DNA of 64,000 nt from Rhizomys pruinosus (lineage: Eukaryota; Chordata; Mammalia; Rodentia; Spalacidae). Position 1 is the first letter of the stretch, and each line of letters opens with the position of its first letter. The notes under the pieces were generated by a model that was not told the DNA's origin, did not search any database, and saw nothing but the letters and a program-made list of their open reading frames with translations. The stretch covers positions 4,568,053 through 4,632,052 of the forward strand of contig VZQC01006876.1 of the NCBI GenBank assembly GCA_009823505.1, read 5' to 3'. Positions 22,734 through 35,634 of this stretch are shown in pieces. Position numbers and translations under genes: made by a program.

Positions 22734-23028
22734 GTTTTTGTATTTTTTTAAGTTGAACTTTAGAGTATACATAGGATCAAATAATAATAAGTGAAACTCG
22801 TGATACCAAAAAAGCATCAAAATACAGTGATACTTTAACATGGAAATTCCAGTTTTTTCTCCAACTTGTATTGCATATATATATATGTATATATATATAT
22901 ACACACATATGTATATATGTGTATGTATATATATACATATATATATGTACATATATATATGTATATATATATACATATATATATGTATATATATATATAC
23001 ATATATATATATGTATGAGTTGGAGGAT
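22734..23028 (-). repeat. Small T-rich-start insert with AT/TATG tract
   Basis: Bounded by two copies of agaaaaataatac (22721-22733 and 23029-23041). It begins with a T-rich stretch (gtttttgtatttttttaag), as expected for a minus-strand retroinsertion, and then degenerates into alternating TA and TATG repeats at 22876-23017. Family unknown. Confidence 0.4.
22876..23017. repeat. Compound (TA)n/(TATG)n microsatellite
   Basis: About 140 bp of alternating TA punctuated by TATG and ACAC steps, largely self-complementary. Open frames across it on both strands are artefacts of Tyr-Ile repeats. Confidence 0.92.
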
Positions 23029-23043
23029 AGAAAAATAATACTT

Positions 23044-23871
23044 TCATTCACTCTTTATTTCTTCCTTGATCCATTCATTATTCAGGATGGTGTTGTTTAG
23101 TCTCCATGTGTTCTTGTAGCTTGTTGGGCTTATTCTGATATTCATATTGAGCTTTATTGCACTGTGGTCTGATAGAATGCATGGAATAAATTCAATCCTT
23201 TTGTATTTGTTGAGATTTCTTTTGTGCCCCAGTATGTGGTCAATTTTGGAGAATGTTCCATGAGGTGCTGAGTAGAAAATATATTCTTTGGTGTTAGGGT
23301 GGAATATTTTGTAGATGTCTGTGAGGTCCATTTGGTATATTGTATTGTTCAGTTCTGATGTCCCTCTTTTTATTTTTTGTCCAGTTGTTCTATCCAAGGG
23401 GCTCAGTGGGGTGTTGAAGTCTCCCACTATTAGTGTGTTAGGATTAATCTGTGTCTTGAGGTCCTGCAGAGTAGTGTTTATAAAGTTAGGTGCACCAGAG
23501 TTTGTTGCATAGACATTTAGCATTGTGATGTCTTCATAGTTAATTTTTCCTTTGACAAGGATGTAATGGCCCTCTTTGTCTCTTCTGATTAGTTTTACAT
23601 TGAGAACTATTTTGTCTGACATTAGCTTAGCCACTCTGGCTTGTTTCTTGGTACCATTTACTTGAAATATTTTTTCCCATCCTTTCACTCTAAGGTAGTG
23701 TCTGTATTTGAGTGTGAGATGGATTTCTTGTAGACAGCATATAGAAGGATTCTGTTTCTTAATCCATTCTCCCTGTCTATGTTTTTTGATTGGGGAGTTT
23801 AGAAGACTAGTATTTAAGGTTATTATTGAGAGATGTGTGTTGCTTCCTTTCACCTTATTTTTTGTTTGCAT
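23044..23871 (-). pseudogene. L1 ORF2 N-terminal endonuclease region (inverted segment)
   Basis: A 275-codon open frame starting MQTKNKVKGSNTHLS. It contains the endonuclease landmarks CCLQEIHL, the NVYATNSGAP strand, VGDFNTPLSPLD (catalytic Asp-containing box), and HILGHKRNLNKYK (the equivalent of the catalytic SDH region follows as LSDHSAIKLN). This is the longest single L1 frame in the window, but it is separated by inversion from the rest of ORF2. The domain nicks target DNA at TT/AAAA-like sites. Only the EN domain is open, and it ends at the inversion edge. Confidence 0.85.
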
Positions 23872-23996
23872 TCTTGGTCTAGGTTTGCATTTACTCTGTT
23901 ATGCTTTTGTTGATTTCTCTCTTTAATTGCTTAGGGATACTTTGTTCTTTGGACTGCTTCAAGGATTTTCTGAAGTGTTGGTTTCTTAACGTGCGG

Positions 23997-24077
23997 GATA
24001 TCTTAAAAGCAGTCTTGAGAGGGAAATTTATCGCCCCACATTAAAAAAAAAAAAACAGAAAGGAACAAATAAACAAA

Positions 24078-24111
<34 letters not shown>

Positions 24112-26935
24112 AACAAATAAACCCTAAACCAAAAGGACAGGAAGTAATCACAAAAATCAGAGCAAGAAATCATAAATAGAAACAAGAAAATAATACATAG
24201 AATTGACGAATCCAAAATCTGGTTTTTCAAAAGGATAAACAAGATAAACAAAATAGACAGACTCTAGCCCAGTTTAAACCCAAAAAAAAAAAAAAAAAAA
24301 AAAGAACAACTCCGAATCAATAGTATTTGTGATGAAAGGGGAAACATCACAACAAAGATCCAAACAATCATATGGGGATACTTCAAAAGCCTATACTCCA
24401 CTAAATTTGAAAACCTAAGAGAAATGGATGAATATTTGAAATTCTGGGAACCAACAAAGCTTAACAAAGAAGAGATTAACAGTTTAAACAAACCCATAAT
24501 ATTTGAGGAAATTGAGGATGTAATAAAAAACCTCCCAACTAAGAAAAAGCCTGGGCCCAGATGGATTCAGAGCAGAATTCTATAAAACATTTAAAGAGGT
24601 CCTACGACCATTACTACTCAATCTGTTCTGAAGGATAGAGAGGGGATTCTCTCAAATTCCTTCTATGAAGCCAGCATCACCCTAATACCAAAACCAGGCA
24701 AAGATACAAGCAAAAAAGAAAGCTATAGACCCACCTCATTAATGAACATAGATGCAAAAATTCTCAACAAAATACTTGCAAATCACATACAGACCCACAT
24801 CAAAAAGATCATCCATCATGATCAAGTTGGATTCATACTAGAGATGCAGGGATGGTTCAACATACGTAAATCAATAAATATAAAACACATAAATGGACCA
24901 TAAAGACAAAAATCAATTGATGCAGAAAAAGCCTTTGACAAGTTCTAGCATTCCTTCATGTTTAAAGTCCTAGAGAGAATCGGACTGAAGGTAATATTCC
25001 TCAACCTGATCAAAGCCACATACAGCAAACCCACTGCCCACATCATCCTAAATGGAGAAAAACTGGAACCATTTCCCTTAAAGTTGGGAACCTAGCAAAG
25101 CTGCCCCTTATCGCCACTCCTCTTTAACATAGTGCTTGAAACTTGCTAGGGCAATAAGACAAAAGAAAGAAATTAAAGGAGTACATAAAAGAAGAAGTTA
25201 AGCTATCCCTTTTTGCAGATGATATGATAGTTTACCTAAGGGATGCTAAAAACTCCACCAGAAAACGTCTAGAAATGATTAAGAGTTTCAGTAAAGTGGC
25301 AAGATAAAAAACTAACTTGGAAAAATCAGAAGCCTTTATTTACACCAACAATAAACAAGTGGAGAAGGAATATAAGAAGACCTTCCCACTCACAATAGCC
25401 TCAAAAATAATAAAATACCTGGGAACAAACCTAACTAAAGATACCAAATACCTCTACAACAAAAATTTTAAACCCCTGAAAACGGAGATTGAAAATGACA
25501 TTGAACGATGGAAAGATCTCCCATGCACATGGATTTGAAAAATTAATATAATAAAAATGTCCATTTTACCCAAATCAATATACAGATTCAATGCAATCCC
25601 AATAAAAATCCCCATGAGCTTCTTCACAGACTTGGAAAAAAATCCTTAAATTCATATGGAAAAACAAAAGACCCCAAATAGCTAAAGCAACCCTGAGTGA
25701 AAAATGCAGTATGGGAGGATTGCTCTACCAGACTTCAAGCTATATTACAGGGCCATAGTCATAAAGACAGCCTGGTACTGGCACAAAAACAGACCCATTG
25801 ACCAATGGAACAAAACTGAAGATCCAAACCTGAGCTCATACAATTTCAGCCACCTTATATTTGACAAAGGGGCAAAAAAAGCTCAATGGAGGAAGGATAG
25901 CATCTTCAACAAATGGTGCTGGCAAAACCGGATCACCATTTGTAGAAGAACAAAATTAAACCCCTACTTCTCACCCTTTACAAAAATCAACTCCATGTGG
26001 ATCAAAGATCTCAACGTGAAACTCGAAACCCTGAAGGCGATAGAAGAAAAAGTTGGTAACAACCTACAAGACATAGGTGTAGGAAAAGACTTTCAAAATC
26101 AGACAGCAGATGTGCAGAAAATAAGGTCAACAGCCAACAAATGGGACCTCATCAAACTCAAAAGCTTCTGTACAGCAAAAGAAACAATGGAGTGAAGAGA
26201 AAACCCACAGAGTGGGAGGAAATCTTCACCAGTGATTCATCTTACAGAGCATTAAGGTCAAGAATATATAGACTACTCAAAAAACAAAGAAGTAAAAAAA
26301 AATGACCTACTCAAAAGATGGAGTAAAGAACTGAACAGAGACTTCACCAGTGAGGAAGTAAAGATGGCTGAGAAACATCTTAAAAAGTGTTCAACATCAT
26401 TAATAATTAAGGAAATGCAAATTAAAACCATGCTCAGATATCATCTCACTCTGGTATAGCTGGCTAAGATCAAGAACACAAAAGACACTAAATGCTGGAG
26501 AGGTTGTGGAGAAAGGGGAACACTCATCCACTGCTGGTGGGAATGTAAACTTGTACAACCATTATGGAAAGCAGTGTGGAGAACCCTTAAAAGAATCAAA
26601 ATGAGCCTACCACCTGATCCAGCCATACCACTCCTGGATATATAGCCACAAGACTCATCTTACCACAAAGATACATGCACATCCATGTTTATTGCAGCTC
26701 TCTTCACAATAGTGAAGAGCTGGAACCAACCCAAATGCCTCTCAACAGACGAGTGGATGACAAAAATGTGGTACATCTACACAATGGAGTACTTCTCATT
26801 GGTAAAGAAAGATGACATCATGAACTTTGTAGGTAAATGGATGGAACTCAAAGCCATTATGCTAAGTGAAGTAACACAGTCTCAGAAAAAAAAAAGGCGA
26901 ATGGTTTCCCTCATTCGTGGATGCTAACACAAAAT
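23997..26935 (+). pseudogene. L1 ORF2 reverse transcriptase and C-terminal region (direct segment), decayed
   Basis: Reads through RT motifs in several frames: [16 protein letters not shown], a disrupted [18 protein letters not shown] (stop near 25096), [11 protein letters not shown] near 25216-25250, then the C-terminal region (open 25704-26195) and the terminal MWYIYTMEY box at 26770-26810. Long A runs (24068-24110 and 24282-24303) interrupt the frame near the N-terminal side. Multiple stops and shifts make it nonfunctional. Confidence 0.8.
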
Positions 26936-27166
26936 TCCCAGATGAAAGGCAAGCTGAATAAGATTATTGTTATATTTCTGTTTATCTGAAAGCAGCTATG
27001 TTGTTATAATGTAAATCTCTTAATGGGCTCTAGAATCAATCTACCACTTACTTTCAGATTCTGTAATTATTGTATATGAGTGGAAAGTATGTATTCATAT
27101 TTTAGAATAATATAAAATTAAAGGAGGAAAATGTGAATTCCTAAACATAAAAAAGAAAAATGATAC

Positions 27167-27915
27167 AAAAGACCCAGGAGGATCCCCACCAAATACTAGT
27201 ACCCCTATTCAAGTACCCTCTAGTGAAGACCCCTTGAATATAACTCAGGTACATATCTCAGAAGAACAATTATGACTATGTTTAGAGAAATTAAGTAGGT
27301 GAGAGAACTTAAGGAGCTTATAAATAAGGAAGTCAGGGACCTCAAAGAAGACAGGGATAAACTGAAAGAGGACAATGATAAATTGTTGAATGAAATTACA
27401 AAAGATATTGAAACACTGAAGAAAATTAAAGTTGAAATGAAAAAAGAAATGCGACATTCCACAAACAACTTGGAAAGGATGTAAGAAACTCTTAATAATA
27501 GAACAGATGAAGTAGAAAATAGAATATCAAGATTGGAAGACAAAATGGGAAAATTGAATAAATCAAGTAAGGATTATGAAAAATTTTTTAAAAATACAGT
27601 TAAGGAGGACAGTGTTTTATGGAAAAGTGATATTATGTAACTCAATTTGAGCATAAAAAAGGTGAATGAAAAAAAAAAAAAGATTAATGCCTTCATCCCC
27701 CCCCCCCAAAAAAAATACAAGAATGGCATGATCAGGAACTGCCCCAAACAATAAACCTTTGCAGAGAAAAACTTTAAAAAGACTGAAAGATGCAGGACAT
27801 GTGTGGCAGAATGTGTCAATGGGGGTGGAGTGGGAGGAAAGGAAATGGGAATAAACCGAACTGAAAAATGATGTCTGAAATACACACAACATCAATAAAA
27901 GTATTAGTAAATAAA
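27167..27915 (+). mobile_element. HAL1-like ORF1 and 3' tail
   Basis: Contains an L1 ORF1-type coiled coil (27299-27484: alternating Lys/Glu/Asp heptads such as LKEDRDKLKEDNDK), an in-frame stop, then NNRTDEVENRISRLEDK, a motif typical of L1/HAL1 ORF1. It then passes directly to a 3' tail (aagatgcaggacatgtgtgg ... caataaaagtattagtaaat) without any ORF2. That is the organisation of HAL1 ('half-L1') elements. The tail family recurs at 32113-32866, 43065-43898, 51736-51884 (-), 58066-58283 (-) and 61905-62232. Frameshifted and dead; mobilisation would require L1 ORF2p in trans. Confidence 0.6.
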
Positions 27916-29340
27916 AAAGAGCTAAAGCAACCCTGAACAAAAAGTGCAGTACGGGAGGGGGGATTACTTTACCAGACTTCAAGCTATATTACAGGGCTAT
28001 AGTCATAAAGACAGCCTGGTACTGGCAAAATACACAGACCCATTGACCAATGGAACAAAATTGAGGAACCAAACTTGAGTTCATATAACTTCAGCCACCT
28101 CATATTTGAGAAAGGGGCCAAAATAAGCTCAATGGAGGAAAGATAGCATCTTCAGCAAATGGTATTGGCAAAAGTGGATCACCATATATAGAAGAACAAA
28201 GTTAAACCCCTACCTCTCACCCTGTACAAAAATCAACTCCAAGTGGAACAAAGATCTCAACGTGAAACCCAAAACCCTGAAGGTGGTAGAAGAAAAAAAT
28301 CTGTAGCAAACTACAAGACATAGGTGTAGGAAAAGACTTCCTAAATTAAACAGCAGCTGCACAGGAAATAAGACAACAGCTGACAAGTGGGACCTCATCA
28401 AGCTCAAAAGCTTTTGTACAGCTAAAGAAACAATGAAGGAAGTGAAGAGAAAACCCACAGTGTGGGAGGAGATCTTCACTGACAGAGCATTAACATCCAG
28501 AATATATAAACTACTTAAAAAACAAAGAAGAATACAAATGACCTACTCGAAAGATGGAGTGAAGAACTGAACAGTGACTTCACCAGTAAGGAAGTAAATA
28601 TGGCTGAGAAACATCTTAAAAAGTGTTCAACATCATTAATAATTAAGGAAATGCAAACTAAAACTACAATAAGTTATCATCTCACTCCAATAAGACTGGC
28701 TAAGATTAAGAAAACAAAAGAGAGCAAATGCTGGAGAGGTTGTGGGGAAAGGGGAACACTCATTCACTTCTGGTGGGAATAAGAACTCTTAAAAGACTCA
28801 AAATGAGCCTACCACCTGACCCAGCCATACCACTCCTAGGGCTATACCCACAAGACTCATCGTGCCACAAAGATACATGCACATCCATGTTTATTGCAGC
28901 TCTCTTCACAATAGCAAAGAGCTGGCACCAACCCAATGCCCCTCAACTGATGACTGGATAACAAAAATGTGGTACATCTACACAATGGAGTTCTATGCAG
29001 CAGTAAAGAAAGATGACATCATGAAATTTGCAGGTAAATGGATGAAACTCGAAGCCATTATGCTAAGTGAAGTAACACAGTTCAAGAAAAAAAAGATGAA
29101 TGGTCTCCCTCATTTGTGGATGCTAACACCAAATCCCCAGTTGGCAGGCAAACTGAGTAATTTTATTATTATTTGTCATTGTATCTGAAAGCAACTGTGC
29201 TATTAGAATGTGAATCTGTTAATGGGGTCTAGAATTGACCTACCACTTGTATTCACACATTGTAATAATCATATATGGGTGGAAGATATGTATTAATATT
29301 CTAAAAAAAGAATGTAAAGTTATACTAATAAAAAACATTC
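27916..29340 (+). mobile_element. 5'-truncated L1, 3' end of ORF2 and 3'UTR
   Basis: Starts 'gagctaaagcaaccctgaac' in ORF2 immediately after the HAL1-like A-rich tail. It repeats the content of 25690-27125 with independent mutations, ending after the MWYIYTMEF box and a 3'UTR (gaatgtgaatctgttaatgg ... ctaataaaaaacattc). Open pieces at 28600-28782, 28728-28961 and 28862-29188 are fragments of ORF2 in different frames. Confidence 0.85.
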
Positions 29341-30029
29341 AATATCATTACCTAATAATGTAAATTAAGCATCTTTGTGCATTTAGAAATGTTTGATAGT
29401 GTACCTGAAGGGAATTACTAACTTACCTCTTTACTGTGTTGATTTTTATTGTTTTTTTCTTTGACATTTGACAACTCACCTTCCATATGCTATTTGTGTC
29501 ACTCTATTTCCAACAAGCCCAGTCATCAAACGAGGTTTTAGTTCATTCTGCTGTGAATTGTGGTCAAGTTGTCCATCTTTTCCAGCACCAAAATTAAACA
29601 CCATCCCATGCCAAGGAAAGGAACTTTGTGTCAGATGTTATAGAAATACAACACAGAAGCTACATTTATGAATAGCCCTCTACACCAGTAAATAAAAGTA
29701 CTGTGAAAGTAAATCTCCCAAATCATCAGGAGAGTCCTGCAGGTGTGGAAACACAAACTAGGCACACAAAGTGCTTCCACCATCAAAAGAGACAACAGTA
29801 CACCTATCTGTGTCAGCAGGGCACTGCTGTTGTGAGCCACTGCAGGTGAGAAATTCAATTTTCTCATTGTCTAGTGCTTAATCAAGGGAAGGAGAATCTT
29901 TTTCTGTGCAAGGAAAGAATGCTGGAGTGACCAAAAGGAAAGGTGGAGTTTCACATGGAACTCACCTAAACTGCTTCTCACCTTAGCAACAATAGTGCCA
30001 ACTCCTTCTGACAATAAAAGCTCTGTGTT
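29341..30029. other. Unassigned stretch, no gene seen
   Basis: No recognised repeat or exon. Short open frames at 29468-29671 (+), 29631-29867 (-) and 29871-30092 (-) are without domains. Confidence 0.4.
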
Positions 30030-30900
30030 GGTTAAAAAAAAAAGATTAAATCTATGAATTGTAGGGATAGATAGAAGAGGAAGAAAACTCATAGGATAAC
30101 GATATGGTTCAACTCTTCAATAGAATTTTAGAGGAAAATTTTCCCAAATTAAAGTGAGAAATACCTATACAAGTACTAGAAGCATATAGAACACCAAGCA
30201 GACAGAACCAGAGAAGAAATTCTCCACACCATATCATAGTAAAAACACAAGATATTTAAAGCAAATACTGAGGGCTGCAAAAGAAAAACCACAAGTTGCC
30301 TGCAAAGGAAAACCTACCAGAATGACAGCTGATTTCTCAATGCATTCTATGAAAACCAGAAGAGCTTGATCTAAAATATTCCTTGTTCTAAAAGACTATA
30401 GATGCCAACCCAGAGTACTTTATCCAGCAAAAATGTCTATTATAATTGGAGGAGAAAGGAAAATCCATGTTATAAGTAAGTTGAAAGAATTCATCTCCAG
30501 TAAGCCATCCCTGCAGAGAATACTTCAAGCAATACAAAGAGCATACGACTATTACCAATCAACACCAGAAAACAAATGATACAACCAATACAGAAATAAA
30601 AAACTAGGGGAAGAATGTACTAGAAGTCAAAATGTTTGGAAGCAATTTAACTCTTTCAACAAGTTTTAAATATCAATGGACTGAATTCTCCAAATAAGAG
30701 ACATAGACGAGTAGAATGGATTAAGAAATAAAACCCACCTTTTTTTTTTTCCTCTTCGAGATATTTACCTCACCTTTAAAGTCAGGTATTATCCTAAGGT
30801 GAAAGGAGGGTAAAAAAATAATACAAGTAAATGACATTAAAGAAATAAGGAGGAGTTGCTATGTTAATACTAGATAAAATAGAATTCAAGGCCTTTGGTT
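30030..30900 (+). mobile_element. Older L1 5' fragment: ORF1 C-terminus into ORF2 start
   Basis: 'agaattttagaggaaaattt' and 'atagaacaccaagcagacag' correspond to the conserved C-terminal half of L1 ORF1 (the EAYRTPSRQ-like region), followed by the 'cagagtactttatccagcaa' and 'ggactgaattctccaaata' blocks of the ORF1 end and ORF2 endonuclease start. Many stops. The ORF1 sequence differs clearly from the L1 at 16860-21140, so it is an older lineage. The 3' part is missing. Confidence 0.7.
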
Positions 30901-31960
30901 GTGTTTTATGTGTGAGATATGGGTCCCATTAAGGTTTTTAATTTGTGGTGATGTGTTTGGGGGGACTGCCCCATTCATCCAGATGGGTATAAATATTGCA
31001 AAGTTTAGTAGAAAATAAGATACTTGTACTGGAATGAAGTGGTTAAATGTTTCCAGAGTGAAATGGTATAAACAGTAAAGCTAGTTTACTAATGGTCTAA
31101 ATGGGATTATAACCATACACGGTTGTGGTTGGTTCTCAGTCCATTCCTGATTTGTAGGTGACTTCTGGTTGCAGATTCGGATTAAAGCGGCATAGACAAG
31201 TAATGGGTTATCTCTGACTACTGAAAGTATCCTTTGTCCTGTCTATTATGCAAGCATTACTTTTGATATTTGCTCTGCCCATTTCAGGATAATTTGACTC
31301 AAGAAAATTTGGGTTTACTTCCCTGAATTAGTGGCATGCAGCCCATAGGGAGACAGCTTAGACTAACTTGGTATAATTTATCAGCTTAATTCTGGTCAAT
31401 ATATATGTTTCCTGTTATTGGAAAAGTACAAACCAGGATGGGGGTTTGGGAAAGTAAAGACACTACTTCTGTTTGTAGTAACCCATTTACATTTAAGATA
31501 TGCCTAAAATTAAGTATCTCTCATTGGCTTTGTCTGCTTATCCTATAGTGTTAAATTTCTCCCAGTCAATGTTTATGCAAGGATTCTTAGGTTTTTATTT
31601 CAAGCTTTTTCTAAGTATGATATAGTAATTAAAAGTATCAGATTGCTGTAATTTTGCTTTTTGGACACTTAATGGCCATACTTAACACTCATACCAATTT
31701 GGCCAAGGGATTTAAGGGGAAATTTTGTTCCTTGTCCTCTGAGGTCAATTAGTCCCAGGGGATTTTGTTCAGGGGCATCACTTAAAATGTCCTGCAGTTG
31801 TGAGCCACCAGGCTTCCTGTGCAGGGAGGTCTTAGAGATTCTAATAGAACTTCAGCCAGTGTCCAGCCCATGAAGTGGAGGGTCACCATAGAGGACTGTT
31901 GCCTTGTGCTCCAAAGGGAAGCCTGGTCTAGCAAGGCCTGATCTTGTCCTTGGTAGATGG
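30901..31960. other. Unassigned 1-kb block, possibly an eroded retroelement
   Basis: No feature could be named. On the minus strand several medium-length frames without many stops line up in the same direction (for example around 31780-31990 and 31140-31290), which could be eroded coding sequence, but I see no diagnostic motif. It is neither L1 nor a SINE known to me. Confidence 0.3.
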
Positions 31961-32985
31961 AACTGGTTAAGAATGGACAGAAGGAGCCAGGCACTCACAC
32001 CTTCAAAAACCGAGTGCCCCCTGAAGACCAGAACCTCAACTGACCTTGAGAAAAAGAAAGTTTGGTTAATCTGGGGTAATTGTGTGGAACTGGTTAAGAA
32101 TGGAGAGAAGGACTGACAGTTTGTCCAGGAATAACCTTTCGATCCTACTAATGAAGCACAAGCAATTAGATATATAGGTATTTAAACAGCACTAATAGTT
32201 ATGGTAGGTTACTTTGGTATAGACACGTATGTTTGGATGATATGTTAATCCATGAATTACATTTTTTCCTGTTAATATATGACAGGGTCTTACTGTGGCT
32301 TATAACATCTCCTAACCTGTAGAGGATGTAAGCTTGTGGCATCAGCCATGGGTTATTCCTCCAAGGAGAGGGCCAATAGCCAATTAGATTGACTGGAGTC
32401 CAAGACAACAGCTCCAGAGAGAGTGGACTGTTTTGCTTCTCATCCACCTGTGCCCCTTTTCTAAGCCTAGGGAACAGTCTGTGGAAGAGGAGGCGTGGTA
32501 GAATGTGAGGGCTGCGATTGGGGTGAATGGTGAAACTACAGCAATGTAGTCTGGACACTCATTTGATCAACTTGATTGAACATACAACCCCTCACCTCCC
32601 ACTGGAAGGTGGGGCTGTGGGGGTTTGGGCACAACAGCCTGCAAATTGGTTTTGCATGAAGGATGCTTGTACTCATGGATTATCACTTATAGCTAAAAAA
32701 TGAAAAAAAAAAAACCTGAAAGATGCAGGACAGTTATGGCGGAATGCATGATCTGGGAGGGGGGGGGGGGGGGGGAGAAGGGAAAGGGAAATATGCCTGA
32801 ACTGAATTGGAACATGATGTATGAAATGCACAAAGCATCAATAAAAAAATGTTAAAAAAAAAAAAAAGAATGGACAGAAGGAGCCAGGCACTCACACCCT
32901 CAAAAACCAAGTGCACCCTGAAGACCAGAACCTCAACTGACCTTGAAAAAAAGAAAGTTTGGTTAATCTGGGGTAATTGTGTGGA
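31961..32985 (+). repeat. 127-bp tandem duplication, second unit split by a retroelement
   Basis: Unit 1 is 31961-32087 (starts aactggttaagaatggacag). Unit 2 starts at 32088 with the same motif (aactggttaagaatggagag), is interrupted at 32112, and resumes at 32883-32985. Outside the insertion the units differ at only a few positions. The resumed part was first seen as a 118-bp direct repeat (31971-32088 against 32868-32985). Confidence 0.85.
32113..32866 (+). mobile_element. HAL1-tail element with 5' inversion
   Basis: Ends in poly-A (32854-32867) after 'gcatcaataaaaaaatg'. It is flanked by agaatggagagaagga (32097-32112) and agaatggacagaagga (32867-32882), a 16-bp target-site duplication with one mismatch. 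The left part (about 32113-32175) is the reverse complement of the 5' part of the related copy at 43065-43150, and the right part (about 32380-32866) is collinear with 43165-43625. This indicates a 5' inversion. It includes a 17-G run (32759-32775). Confidence 0.75.
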
Positions 32986-33354
32986 CTTAAGCATTCAGAA
33001 GAAATAGATAAATAGATAAATAATCAATACATTTCTTTTAAAGCTGGAAAAATTGTGCTTCCAGATATTAGGCTTAAAGTTTTGAGAAATAGTCCTAAAT
33101 AGGCATAGAACCTTAGATCTTGGCCTTGATTAATAATGTAGGGTCACCTGCAGCCAAAGGACAATTCCACTATTGTGGTCAATTAATGCTCAATAATAAA
33201 ACTTCTTCCTTCTTTCTAGCAACTTTCTAAGTGGAAACTCATATCTTGACTATTAAGATGCCTGGAAAACAGATCCTGAGTCCAGACCTCATGGCCAAAT
33301 GAACAGAAGGAGAAACCTAATAAATGAATGCTTTGAAACCCCTTGTCAGGAAAT
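32986..33354. other. Unassigned stretch left of the pseudogene
   Basis: No repeat or exon recognised. It contains a short TAGA-like run near 33006-33025 and is AT-rich. Confidence 0.45.
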
Positions 33355-33368
33355 TCTAATGGACTTTT
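33355..33368. repeat. Target-site duplication, left copy (tctaatggactttt)
   Basis: Identical to 35621-35634. The two copies bracket the ZNF7-like processed pseudogene. The left copy abuts the T-rich tract (33369-33378) that is the poly-A tail of the minus-strand retrocopy. Confidence 0.92.
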
Positions 33369-35620
<2,252 letters not shown>

Positions 35621-35634
35621 TCTAATGGACTTTT
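35621..35634. repeat. Target-site duplication, right copy (tctaatggactttt)
   Basis: Perfect 14-bp match to 33355-33368. It marks the 5' end of the retrocopy at 35620, inside a CpG-rich run typical of a promoter-proximal first exon. Confidence 0.92.

Larger units (their letters stand above)
23042..27153 (+). mobile_element. L1 with 5' inversion (twin-priming type)
   Basis: Left part (23042 to about 23995) is L1 in minus orientation: the end of the ORF1/ORF2 spacer and about 275 residues of ORF2 endonuclease region (23871-23044). Right part (about 23997 to 27153) is L1 in plus orientation, starting about 30 residues further along ORF2 (LRGKFIA region) and running through RT, C-terminal region and 3'UTR. 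An inverted 5' segment followed by the direct 3' segment with nearly contiguous L1 coordinates is the hallmark of twin priming. Flanks are agaaaaataatac (23029-23041) and agaaaaatgatac (27154-27166), matching at 12 of 13 positions. Confidence 0.82.

Noticed and set aside
31971..32985. 118-bp exact-looking direct repeat as an ultra-long target-site duplication
   Set aside because: The left copy is followed by the start of a second copy of itself (32088), so a tandem duplication hit by an insertion with an ordinary 16-bp duplication explains the layout better.
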